From Kytococcus aerolatus (GTDB taxonomy: Bacteria > Actinomycetota > Actinomycetes > Actinomycetales > Dermatophilaceae), in contig NZ_FYEZ01000001.1 in the NCBI RefSeq assembly GCF_900187395.1, positions 682,001 to 746,000 on the forward strand: DNA of 64,000 nt, read 5' to 3'. The notes under the pieces were generated by a model that did no database searches, was not told the DNA's origin, and saw only the letters and a list, made by a program, of their open reading frames with translations. Of the stretch, positions 49,588-57,658 are shown piece after piece. The first letter of the stretch is position 1. Each line of letters starts with the position of its first letter. A program made the position numbers and the translations under genes.

Positions 49588-50922
49588 TCAGGCGCGCGCG
49601 TCGGCCGCGGCGGGTCGGGTGCCCCGACCGGCGGGGACGAGCGCCCGGGTGGCATGACCCACCAGCCACTCCAACGGTCCCTGCCGCTGCACGCTCAGCC
49701 AGGCCAGCGCGAAGACGACGACGACCAGCACCTGCAGGGCGAACTCCACCCCCACCCCGAAGGTCTCCAGGGGGAGCAGCAGCATCAGCAGGTGCAGGCA
49801 GTAGAGCGTGAGGGTCATGCGTCCGGGCGCCGTGAGCAGCAGCAGCGACCGCGAGAGCAGGGTCCCCAGCCCGAGCATGACGCCGATCACCAGGAGGGCG
49901 ACACCGCTGGTGCGGAGCAGGTCCACCGGCGTCCCGCTGTGCGGGGCGATCGTGCTGAGCCACCACCAGGAGGTGGTGGGGACGGTGCCGTCCGGCCCCC
50001 AGACGAGGAGGTCAGCCGTCTCGTCCAGGGTCCACCCGGCTGCCATCTGCCCCTCGGCCACGTGCTCCAGCGCCCCCAGCGGCCCGGTGAGCACCTGGTA
50101 GACCACCCAGGAGAGGGCCGTGACGGCCACGCCGGCCAGCGCCAGGTGCACCGCCGAGATGCGCCGCCGCAGCCGCAGGCGGCCGATGCCCATCCCCAGC
50201 AGGATGTAGGGCAGCCAGCTCAGGGCGGGGAAGAGTCCGGTGACCACCAGGGTCTCCAGGAACTCGAGCGGCCGCGTGAACAGGTCCCCGGGGACCAGGT
50301 TGCCCAGGTTCGGCACCGGGTCGCCCTGCCGGAGCCAGTAGCTCAGCACCGGGCCCAGCACGGCCCCGACCGCGGCGAGGACGAAGAGCGGCCTGGCGCG
50401 CAGCCCGAGGAAAGGGATCGCCAGGGCGAACAGGGCCGCCAGGTAGGGCAGGATCACGCCGGCCGCGTCGACCGGGATGATCAGCCCCATGATCAGGCCG
50501 ATGGCCAGGATGAGGATCGCCCGCACCCCCTGCCGCAGCATCGGCGTCCAGCGGCCCCGGGAGAGCGGCCGCGATCCCCCGCTCATGAGCGCCAGCGACA
50601 CTCCGGCGAGGACGGCGAAGAGCGCCGAGGCCGTGCCCGAGGCCACCGTCCACGCGGGGTGGACCGTGATCTCGGGGGTGAAGGCGGGAAAGATGTGGAC
50701 CGATATCATGCCCAGCAGCGCCAGCCCTCGGGCCGCGTCGAGACCGGTCAGGCGGTGCTCCGTCGGCCCCTGGTCCTCCGGGGTCGCCCGCCCCGCCGGC
50801 TCGCACGCGTGCGGGATGTCGGGGACGACCTCGGTGCTCAGACCGGTGTTGGGCCCGTCCAGGGAGTCGAAGGAGGTGGCGGTGTCCGAGACGAACTCGG
50901 TGGCGCGGATGGCGGGACTCAT
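49588..50922 (-). CDS. DUF418/acyltransferase-like multi-pass membrane protein
   Basis: 444 residues, a soluble N-terminal tail of about 55 residues and ten or so helices. The start of the membrane part (RLTGLDAARGLALLGMISVH) and the late motif APGRMTLTLYCLHLLML fit DUF418 or heparan-glucosaminide-acetyltransferase-like proteins, which move acyl groups across or at the membrane. Its ATG overlaps the stop of the upstream synthetase gene by 4 bp, so it probably works on the same product. Confidence 0.7.
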   Translation of the reverse strand: MSPAIRATEFVSDTATSFDSLDGPNTGLSTEVVPDIPHACEPAGRATPEDQGPTEHRLTGLDAARGLALLGMISVHIFPAFTPEITVHPAWTVASGTASALFAVLAGVSLALMSGGSRPLSRGRWTPMLRQGVRAILILAIGLIMGLIIPVDAAGVILPYLAALFALAIPFLGLRARPLFVLAAVGAVLGPVLSYWLRQGDPVPNLGNLVPGDLFTRPLEFLETLVVTGLFPALSWLPYILLGMGIGRLRLRRRISAVHLALAGVAVTALSWVVYQVLTGPLGALEHVAEGQMAAGWTLDETADLLVWGPDGTVPTTSWWWLSTIAPHSGTPVDLLRTSGVALLVIGVMLGLGTLLSRSLLLLTAPGRMTLTLYCLHLLMLLLPLETFGVGVEFALQVLVVVVFALAWLSVQRQGPLEWLVGHATRALVPAGRGTRPAAADARA

Positions 50923-53900
50923 CGGGCGACCTCCAGGGTCTTCTCAACGGTGGTGGCGTCCTCGACCGCGGCCCGGACCGGCTGGGCCGGGATGCCCTGC
51001 CAGACGGTCCGTGCCGGCGTCGTCTCACCCTTCATGACCAGCGAGAGGGCCCGCAGGCGCGACCTCTCCTGCACGTCGGAGCCGTAGAGGACCACGGAGC
51101 GGGCACCGACCTCGGCCTCGTCCGCGACCCGCACCTCGTCCATCTTCATGACGCGGTCCTCGAAGAGGTGGGTCTGCAGCGAGACCGCGGGGCCGATGTA
51201 TGCACGGCGCCCGATCGAGACCAGGTCGAACTCGGTGATGTAGGTGGACTCCACCAGGGCGTGGCGGCCCACCCGCACACCGAACAGGCGGAGCACCGGG
51301 CCGAGCATCGGGGTGCCCTGGAGGTGCATGAGCAGCACCGGCACCGCCGCGGCCTCGAACACGCCCGTGACGAGCTCGCTGACGCGCACGAACTGGCTCC
51401 ACAGCGGCTCGACGCGCTTCCGGTAGCGGCCCATGAGCACCCACTTCATGAGGGCCACGAAGAGCGTCGTGGCCAGTCCGGCGAGCATGGCCACCGCCGG
51501 CAGGAGCATGATCATGGCCCACACGGGCAGCTCGGCGAAGGCCAGGGCCGAGGCCACCTGGAGGGTGGCGAAGGTGGACAGACCGAGCAGCGTGCCCGGC
51601 AGCGTGGCGCGCACGAACTCGATGAGATAGCGACCGATCACGACCTTGCGCGAGGGACGGTAGGTGTCCTCCTCGGAGTAGCCCTCGAACATCTCGCGCT
51701 GCGGGAGGAAGAAGGAGGGCGAGCCGAGCCAGGACTCACCGGGCTGGATGCCGGCGGCCGGCGGGGTGGACCCCACGCCGAGCAGGCTGTCCTGCCCCAT
51801 CTTCGACCCCGAGGGGACGAAGGCGGCGTTGCCGACGAAGGCCCGCTCCCCGACCTCGGTGGGCCGGAAGGCGACGTGCCCGCGGCAGTAGGTCGCGCTG
51901 CCGACCGAGGCCATGTCGGCCACGAACGACTCGTCGTGCAGGGTCAGCAGGCTGGGGTCGATGTTGGCGATCGTGGACACCTCGGCCCGCTTGCCCACCC
52001 GGGCGCCCAGCAGCCGGAGCCACGGCGGGGTGTACAGCGTCGAGTACATGCTGTTGGTGAGCAGGAGGCTGGCCTCCAGGAGCCGGTCGGCGAACCACTT
52101 GTCGACGCCCAGCTGGGAGCGCAGGTGGTGGATCCCCACCGGCATCCGGGGCAGGCCGAAGTTCCGCAGCCCCAGGATGAGAGCGCAGGCGCTCACCACG
52201 AAGAGGGGGCCGGTGAGCAGCGAGGCGAGCAGCCCCCACCAGACGCCGCCCGCGAGGAGCGTGGCCCACACCAGGACCACGGGCAGCAGCAGCGCCAGCA
52301 TCGGGAGGAGCTCCAGCCCGAGCACGCCCCACACGAAGCCGACGACCTGGGCCAGCCCCCAGCGGCGCGGCGCTCGGTCGCAGGCGGCCATCGTCACGAC
52401 GATGTCGTCCCCGGGGGCGGGCACCACGGTGGCCGGCGAGCCGGCACGGACCTCGCCGGGGGGCATCGTGAGGTCGGGGCCGACGACCGACTGCTCCTGC
52501 ACCATCGCGCCGATCCCGATCTCGCAGGGGGCGACCACCACGGAGTTGGCCAGGACGGTGGAGTCCTCGCGCAGGTGGATGTCCCCCACCTCGATGCGAC
52601 CGCCGGACACCGACCAGGCGTCCAGGCGGGTGGCGTACCCGATCGCGACCCCCGCGTCGATCGTCACCCGCGCGGGCAGGGTGATGATCGGCGTCCCGAC
52701 GTGGGCGGAGTCGTCCACCCGGGCGCCGGCCAGCCGGAGGTAGGGCGCGGCCAGGGCCGAGCCGGCGAGGTGGTTCATCGGGGAGAGCTCCATGGCCCGG
52801 CCGGCCATCCACACCCGCAGGTGCTCCATCGAGTAGAGCGGGTAGCTGCCCGGCTTCACGTCGCCCAGCAGGCGGGCCACGACGAGCGGGCCGACCCAGC
52901 GGGTTCCCAGGTAGGAGATCGGCAGCGAGACCGCCATGAGCTGCAGCAGGCTGATCGACGGCACACCCGAGTACCACCAGTAGGCGAGGGCCACCGGCGA
53001 CATGGCGACCATGAGCATGAGCAGCACGGCCACGGCCTGGGCCAGGCCGAAGAGCCAGATCCGGCCCGTCGAGGCGTGCTCGATCGGCTCGGTGGTGAGG
53101 GCCTCGCCCACGTCCTCGGTGGCCCCGCTCTCGTCGAGGGTGCCGGTCATGCCGCGGACGGTGGGCGTGGCGTAGAGGTCCATCACCGACAGCTGGGCCC
53201 CTCGCGGGTCCTCGCGCAGACGGGAGACGAGAGAGGCCGCGACCAACGAGTGACCACCGAGGTCGTCGAAGAAGTTGGCCTGCACGGACAGCTGGTCGGG
53301 CTCCACCCCGAAGGCGTCGGCCCAGACCCCGGCCATCCACTCCTCGGTCGGGGTCGCGGGCGGGACGTGCTCACCGCCACCGACCAGGCGCGGGGTGCTC
53401 GGCCGAGGCAGGGCCTTGCGGTCGACCTTGCCGCTGGGCAGCATCGGCATCTCGTCAATGGTCTCGAGGAACGAGGGGACCATGTAGGACGGGAGCGTGT
53501 CCCGCATGTCCTCCCACAGCTTCTGCCGCAGGCCGTCGACGTCGGTCTCGTCCTCGTTCACCGTGATGTAGCCGGCCAGGTCGCCACCACCACCGTCGGG
53601 CCAGTAGTTGACCGCGGCGGTGGGCACCCGCGGGTCGCGCATCATCACGCTCTCGATCTCACCGAGGTCCACGCGGTGGCCGCGGATCTTCACCTCGGCG
53701 TCGGCGCGGCCCAGGTAGACGATCTCGCCGTCCTCCTGGAAGCGCGCCAGGTCACCGGTGCGGTAGATCCGCTCCCCGGAGCCCTCGGGGTCCTGAATGA
53801 ACCGGTCGACGTTGAGCTCGGGGCGGTTGATGTAGCCGCGGGCCACACCGGGGCCGCCGATGCACAGCTCGCCGACCTCGCCGAAGGGCACCGGCTGGCG

Positions 53901-54953
53901 GTCGTCGTCGAGGATCGTCGCGGTGTAGGTGGGCACGGGCACACCGATGGTCACCGCCCGACCCGGCCGCAGGACGCCCCAGGTGCAGGTCACGGTCGCC
54001 TCGGTGGGTCCGTAGGTGTTGAGCATGCGCCGACCGGGGGCCCAGCGCTCGACGAGCTCGGCCGGGCAGGCCTCGCCGCCGACCATCACCGAGCGGATCG
54101 AGTCGATGGTGCGCTCGACGGTCGAGAGCACGGTGGGCACGCAGTAGAGGATCGTGATCCCGCGGGTCTCGAGGAACTCGGTGAGCCCGGCCCCGACGCG
54201 GCGAGCGTCGGTCGGGCCGGCCACCAGGGTCGCGCCGGCCGCCCAGGTGGGCCAGACCTCCTCGATGGCGAAGTCGAAGGCGATCGTCATGCCCTGGTAG
54301 ATGCGGTCGGTCTCCCGGACGTCGTACACCTCGGTGATGACGTGGATGAAGTTGACGATGCTGCTCTGGGCGACGTCCACGCCCTTCGGCCGACCGCTGG
54401 AGCCCGAGGTGTAGATGATGTAGGCCGTCGGGTCGTCGAGCCCGTCCGGGGCGGGCCGCGTGGTCGGGGCCGCGGCCACCGCGTCCTGGGTCGACGGGTG
54501 GTCGAGCAGCAGCACCGGGGCGGCGCTGGCGTGGTGCGCCGGGATCCCGGAGGTGGACAGCAGCATCGACAGCGAGCTGTCCTCGGAGATGAAGCTCACA
54601 CGGTCCGAGGGCGAGGCGGGGTCGATCGGCACGAAGGCGCAGCCAGCCTTCATGATGCCCAGCAGGCCGACGTACATCTCCAGCGAGCGGTTCAGGAGCA
54701 GGCCGATGCGCTGACCGGGCTCGACGCCCCGGTCCCGCAGGTGGTGGGCCAGGGCGTTGCCCAGCGCGTCCAGCTCCGCATAGGTCAGCCGCCGGTCCTC
54801 GAGCTCCAGGGCCACGTGGTGGGGAACGCGGTCCACACTGGCCTCGAAGTAGTGGTGCATCCGCTCCTGCATGGGCGGGCGGACGCCCGAGAGCTCGATC
54901 AGCTCGGTGGGCGACTTCAGGCGATCCGGCTCGGTTGGCGTCTGCAGGGCCAC
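50919..54953 (-). CDS. Pls/PosA-family membrane non-ribosomal peptide synthetase
   Basis: 1344 residues from GTG 54953 (GGGGGAG seven bases upstream). Adenylation domain: IIYTSGSSGRPKGV, FDFAIEEVW, NTYGPTEATVTC, YRTGDLARF, GRADAEVKIRGHRVDLGEIE and LPSGKVDRKAL. Carrier domain near residue 580 with LGGHS as phosphopantetheine site. Then six membrane helices alternate with three hexapeptide-repeat-like soluble domains. There is no condensation or thioesterase domain. This is the architecture of epsilon-poly-lysine synthetase and relatives, which make isopeptide amino-acid polymers or short aminoacyl products at the membrane. Product unknown. Confidence 0.85.
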   Translation of the reverse strand: MALQTPTEPDRLKSPTELIELSGVRPPMQERMHHYFEASVDRVPHHVALELEDRRLTYAELDALGNALAHHLRDRGVEPGQRIGLLLNRSLEMYVGLLGIMKAGCAFVPIDPASPSDRVSFISEDSSLSMLLSTSGIPAHHASAAPVLLLDHPSTQDAVAAAPTTRPAPDGLDDPTAYIIYTSGSSGRPKGVDVAQSSIVNFIHVITEVYDVRETDRIYQGMTIAFDFAIEEVWPTWAAGATLVAGPTDARRVGAGLTEFLETRGITILYCVPTVLSTVERTIDSIRSVMVGGEACPAELVERWAPGRRMLNTYGPTEATVTCTWGVLRPGRAVTIGVPVPTYTATILDDDRQPVPFGEVGELCIGGPGVARGYINRPELNVDRFIQDPEGSGERIYRTGDLARFQEDGEIVYLGRADAEVKIRGHRVDLGEIESVMMRDPRVPTAAVNYWPDGGGGDLAGYITVNEDETDVDGLRQKLWEDMRDTLPSYMVPSFLETIDEMPMLPSGKVDRKALPRPSTPRLVGGGEHVPPATPTEEWMAGVWADAFGVEPDQLSVQANFFDDLGGHSLVAASLVSRLREDPRGAQLSVMDLYATPTVRGMTGTLDESGATEDVGEALTTEPIEHASTGRIWLFGLAQAVAVLLMLMVAMSPVALAYWWYSGVPSISLLQLMAVSLPISYLGTRWVGPLVVARLLGDVKPGSYPLYSMEHLRVWMAGRAMELSPMNHLAGSALAAPYLRLAGARVDDSAHVGTPIITLPARVTIDAGVAIGYATRLDAWSVSGGRIEVGDIHLREDSTVLANSVVVAPCEIGIGAMVQEQSVVGPDLTMPPGEVRAGSPATVVPAPGDDIVVTMAACDRAPRRWGLAQVVGFVWGVLGLELLPMLALLLPVVLVWATLLAGGVWWGLLASLLTGPLFVVSACALILGLRNFGLPRMPVGIHHLRSQLGVDKWFADRLLEASLLLTNSMYSTLYTPPWLRLLGARVGKRAEVSTIANIDPSLLTLHDESFVADMASVGSATYCRGHVAFRPTEVGERAFVGNAAFVPSGSKMGQDSLLGVGSTPPAAGIQPGESWLGSPSFFLPQREMFEGYSEEDTYRPSRKVVIGRYLIEFVRATLPGTLLGLSTFATLQVASALAFAELPVWAMIMLLPAVAMLAGLATTLFVALMKWVLMGRYRKRVEPLWSQFVRVSELVTGVFEAAAVPVLLMHLQGTPMLGPVLRLFGVRVGRHALVESTYITEFDLVSIGRRAYIGPAVSLQTHLFEDRVMKMDEVRVADEAEVGARSVVLYGSDVQERSRLRALSLVMKGETTPARTVWQGIPAQPVRAAVEDATTVEKTLEVAR

Positions 54954-55034
54954 AGACTCCCCCTCAGGTGTTGAGTCAACGTCTCGGGTGACCGGCGGGA
55001 CGTCGGGCCACAGGCACGGTCTCTGCCACTTTAC

Positions 55035-55050
55035 ACCCCCCGGAGGGGGT
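55035..55050 (-). terminator. Short GC hairpin between popT and the synthetase gene
   Basis: ACCCCC-CGGA-GGGGGT, 24 bp after the popT stop on the minus strand. Confidence 0.45.
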
Positions 55051-55073
55051 TCCCGAACCATCCCGCCTGCTGG

Positions 55074-56087
55074 TCAGGCCCCGGGGGTCGGGGTACCAAA
55101 GCGTCGCTCGAAGACCACCAGCGCCGCGACGACGACGGCCCCGAGGAGGCCCAGCAGCACCGGCCCGGTCACCGGGTCGGTCGGGCCGGTCACGGCCCCG
55201 GCCCCGTGCTCCCCGACGACCTCCTGCCAGGGCCACAGCGCCCGCAGGGAGCCGATCATCAGCCCGCTCATGGCCAGCAGGGTGACCCGGCGGTGGCGCA
55301 GCAGGAAGTAGCGGATGACACGCACGAAGGAGGCCAGCCCGACCATCGCCCCGAGGCCGAAGACGGCGATGTAGGTGAGATCGCGCTCGTCGATGGCGGC
55401 CATGGTGGGGGCGTAGAGGCCGATGGCCAGCAGGAAGAAGGAGCCGGAGACCCCCGGCACGACGAGCGCGCAGATGGCCACCGCCGCAGCGAGGAAGACC
55501 ACGAGGAGGTTCGGCTGCATCCGGGTCTCCCCGCCGGCCATGCTGACCAGCAGGAAGCTGATGACGGCGGCCACGACCACGACGAGCACGGCGGCGACCG
55601 GGGAGAGCGTGGGACGCCCGGCGGCCTCGTCCTCGCGACGGCTGTCACGGGCCATGAGGAGCGGGACCGCGATCGAGGCCACCACGAGCCCCAGGAAGAG
55701 GCCGCGGGCGTGCTCGGGGTGGTCGACCACGAGATCGGCCATGGCCCCGGCAGCCAGCAGGACGGCCGCGAGCATGCCGGCCATGACCGGCACCAGAAGG
55801 CCCCACGAGCTCTGGCGCAGCTGACCGACGAAGCCATTCCACCGGTCGGGCCCCTGGACCAGCCGCTTGAGGGCGGACAGGACGTGGGCGGCGGAGTCGA
55901 GCAGCTCGTCGTAGACCCCGGTGACCAGGGCGACGGTGCCGCCGGAGACCCCCGGGACGAGCTCGGCCATGCCGATGAGGACCCCGCGGACGAGGTTGAG
56001 CAGGATGCCGAGCGGCGTCTGCCGACCGGTGGGTGCTCCGGGGGACGGGGCCTCGTGGGCGGCGTCCTGCGCGATCTGGCTGGTCAT
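55074..56087 (-). CDS. popT: Undecaprenyl phosphate translocase, PopT-type (DUF368)
   Basis: 337 residues, about nine helices. The two inverted half-repeats carry the DUF368 signatures ELVPGVSGGTVALVTGVYDE and ALVVPGVSGSFFLLAIGLY. DUF368 proteins were identified as recyclers of undecaprenyl phosphate across the membrane, together with DedA proteins. ATG at 56087. It is upstream of the synthetase gene on the same strand, separated by 120 bp and a hairpin. Confidence 0.82.
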   Translation of the reverse strand: MTSQIAQDAAHEAPSPGAPTGRQTPLGILLNLVRGVLIGMAELVPGVSGGTVALVTGVYDELLDSAAHVLSALKRLVQGPDRWNGFVGQLRQSSWGLLVPVMAGMLAAVLLAAGAMADLVVDHPEHARGLFLGLVVASIAVPLLMARDSRREDEAAGRPTLSPVAAVLVVVVAAVISFLLVSMAGGETRMQPNLLVVFLAAAVAICALVVPGVSGSFFLLAIGLYAPTMAAIDERDLTYIAVFGLGAMVGLASFVRVIRYFLLRHRRVTLLAMSGLMIGSLRALWPWQEVVGEHGAGAVTGPTDPVTGPVLLGLLGAVVVAALVVFERRFGTPTPGA

Positions 56088-56183
56088 GGAGTGTGCTCTT
56101 CGTCCTTCGGTCGGCACGGGGTCCGGGGGACTGTATCCACCCCGCGGCCGACGGCAGGAATCCGCGACGGGCACGATGGGGAC

Positions 56184-56564
56184 ATGAACGCTGTCCCCTG
56201 CCCCTGCGGCTCGCCGGACTTCTCGACCTGCTGCGGTCCCCACCTGGCCGCAGAGACGCTGCCACCCACCGCGGAGGCACTCATGCGCTCGCGCTACTCC
56301 GCCTTCGCCCGCGGGGACTCCGAGCACCTGTGGCGCACCTGGCACCCCCGTACCCGTCCGGCCTCGGTGGATCTCGGCGACGCCGAGTGGACCGGGCTGG
56401 AGGTGCACGAGGTGGTGGGCGGCCGGCCCGGGCAGACCGAGGGCGTGGTGGAGTTCACGGCCCGCTCCCGGCAACCCGACGGGTCGTGCGAGGCGTTGCG
56501 CGAGCGCTCCCGCTTCGCGGTGCGGGCCGGGCGGTGGTTCTACGTGGACGGCGAGCAGCGCTGA
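56184..56564 (+). CDS. YchJ-like SEC-C motif protein (UPF0225)
   Basis: 126 residues. The N-terminal zinc motif is CPCGSPDFSTCCGPHL, then MRSRYSAFARGDSEHLWRTW, and a cystatin-like/NTF2-like fold ending RWFYVDGEQR. The C-terminal second SEC-C motif of E. coli YchJ is missing. Function unknown. ATG at 56184. Confidence 0.85.
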   Translation: MNAVPCPCGSPDFSTCCGPHLAAETLPPTAEALMRSRYSAFARGDSEHLWRTWHPRTRPASVDLGDAEWTGLEVHEVVGGRPGQTEGVVEFTARSRQPDGSCEALRERSRFAVRAGRWFYVDGEQR

Positions 56565-56596
56565 GGCGCAGCGCCAGCACCGGCGCTCGGGTGCGC

Positions 56597-57268
56597 TCAG
56601 CCTGCCAGCTCGGTCAACCCGTCCAGATCGAGCAGGGCGATCTCGGCACCGGAGACCTCGACCAGGCCCCGCTTCTCCAGCCGTGCCAGGGCACGGCTGA
56701 ACGACTCGGGCGTGACACCCAGGTAGGAGGCCACCTCCCGCTTGCGCATGGGCAGGCTCACCCGGACGTCCCGTCCCTGCACGGCGGCCGGCAGGTCCAG
56801 CAGGTAGTCGGCCAGGCGGGCTGCCATGTCGGTGCTGGTCAGGCGGGCGATGCGCTGCTCGGCGTCGGCCAGCCGCCGACTCATGGCCCCGAGCAGGTCG
56901 CGCGTGATGCGCGGGTGCTCCCCCATCAGCCCCGCGAGCTGGTCGTGCTGGAACACGCAGGCCACGACCGGTTCGATCGCGGTGGCCGTGTGGTCGGCGG
57001 GCCCACCGGCCAGGAAGGGGTGCTCCCCCACCACCTGCCCGGGGGCCACCGTGCGGACGATCCGCTGGGTGCCGTCGGCCCGGCCGTGGGTCAGCTTCAC
57101 CGTTCCCTCGTGCAGCACGAACAGCTGACCGACCTCCTCGCCCTGCCGGTAGAAGTCGTGCCCGGCCTCCACCATCTCGGGGTGCGCGCAGGAGGCCACC
57201 TGTTGCTGGGCCTCCGGGTCGAGGCCGGCGAAGATCGGCACCTGGGTCACGCAGAGGTCCTGAGGCAT
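56597..57268 (-). CDS. CRP/FNR-family regulator
   Basis: 223 residues: cyclic-nucleotide-binding-type beta roll (residues about 12-125), dimer helix and HTH_Crp domain (MRKREVASYLGVTPESFSRA). The recognition helix ESFSRALARLEKRGL has the FNR-type E-x-x-S-R. Cysteines at 6, 27 and about 104 could bind a redox ligand, but the full four-cysteine FNR cluster is not present. Divergent from the metallochaperone/ATPase operon, with an FNR-like box between them. Confidence 0.85.
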   Translation of the reverse strand: MPQDLCVTQVPIFAGLDPEAQQQVASCAHPEMVEAGHDFYRQGEEVGQLFVLHEGTVKLTHGRADGTQRIVRTVAPGQVVGEHPFLAGGPADHTATAIEPVVACVFQHDQLAGLMGEHPRITRDLLGAMSRRLADAEQRIARLTSTDMAARLADYLLDLPAAVQGRDVRVSLPMRKREVASYLGVTPESFSRALARLEKRGLVEVSGAEIALLDLDGLTELAG

Positions 57269-57291
57269 GGATCCATCCTGCCTCGCCCGGC

Positions 57292-57333
57292 TTGATCTTG
57301 GTCAAGGAGACCTGGGGCGGACCTTCCTACCGT
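57292..57333 (+). promoter_or_regulatory. FNR-type box and promoter of the metal operon
   Basis: TTGAT-CTTG-GTCAA (57292-57305) differs from TTGAT-N4-ATCAA at one base. A -10-like TACCGT lies at 57328-57333; with a start near 57340 the box is centred at -41.5, the class II activation position. Confidence 0.65.
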
Positions 57334-57376
57334 GAGGGCATCGACGGAGATCCCGTCGAGGACGGAAGGACGAATC

Positions 57377-57607
57377 ATGACGAACACCGCTCTGCAGCAC
57401 ACCACCCTTCGCGCACAGGGGTTCTCCTGCCCCTCCTGCGTCAGCAAGATCGAGAAGCAGGTCCAGCGTCTTCCCGGCGTGGAGAAGGTCGAGGTGAAGT
57501 TCGCGAGCTCCCGGGTCGAGGTCGACCACGCGGAGTCCGTGACCCCCGAGGATCTCGTGGCAGCCGTCCGCAAGGCCGGGTACGAGTCCTCCCCCTCCGT
57601 CTTCTGA
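57377..57607 (+). CDS. Heavy-metal-associated (HMA) metallochaperone
   Basis: 76 residues with a ferredoxin-like HMA fold. The metal pair is Cys18 and Cys21 in GFSCPSCVSKIEK, followed by RLPGVEKVEVKFASSRVEVD and AVRKAGYESS. The ATG at 57377 follows GGAAGGACGAATC. It is the detached metal-binding domain for the ATPase 51 bp downstream, which lacks its own. Confidence 0.87.
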   Translation: MTNTALQHTTLRAQGFSCPSCVSKIEKQVQRLPGVEKVEVKFASSRVEVDHAESVTPEDLVAAVRKAGYESSPSVF

Positions 57608-57658
57608 GCACGGGGCCCTCACCCCGAACGCCACCCAGCACCTCGCGAAAGGACTCCC

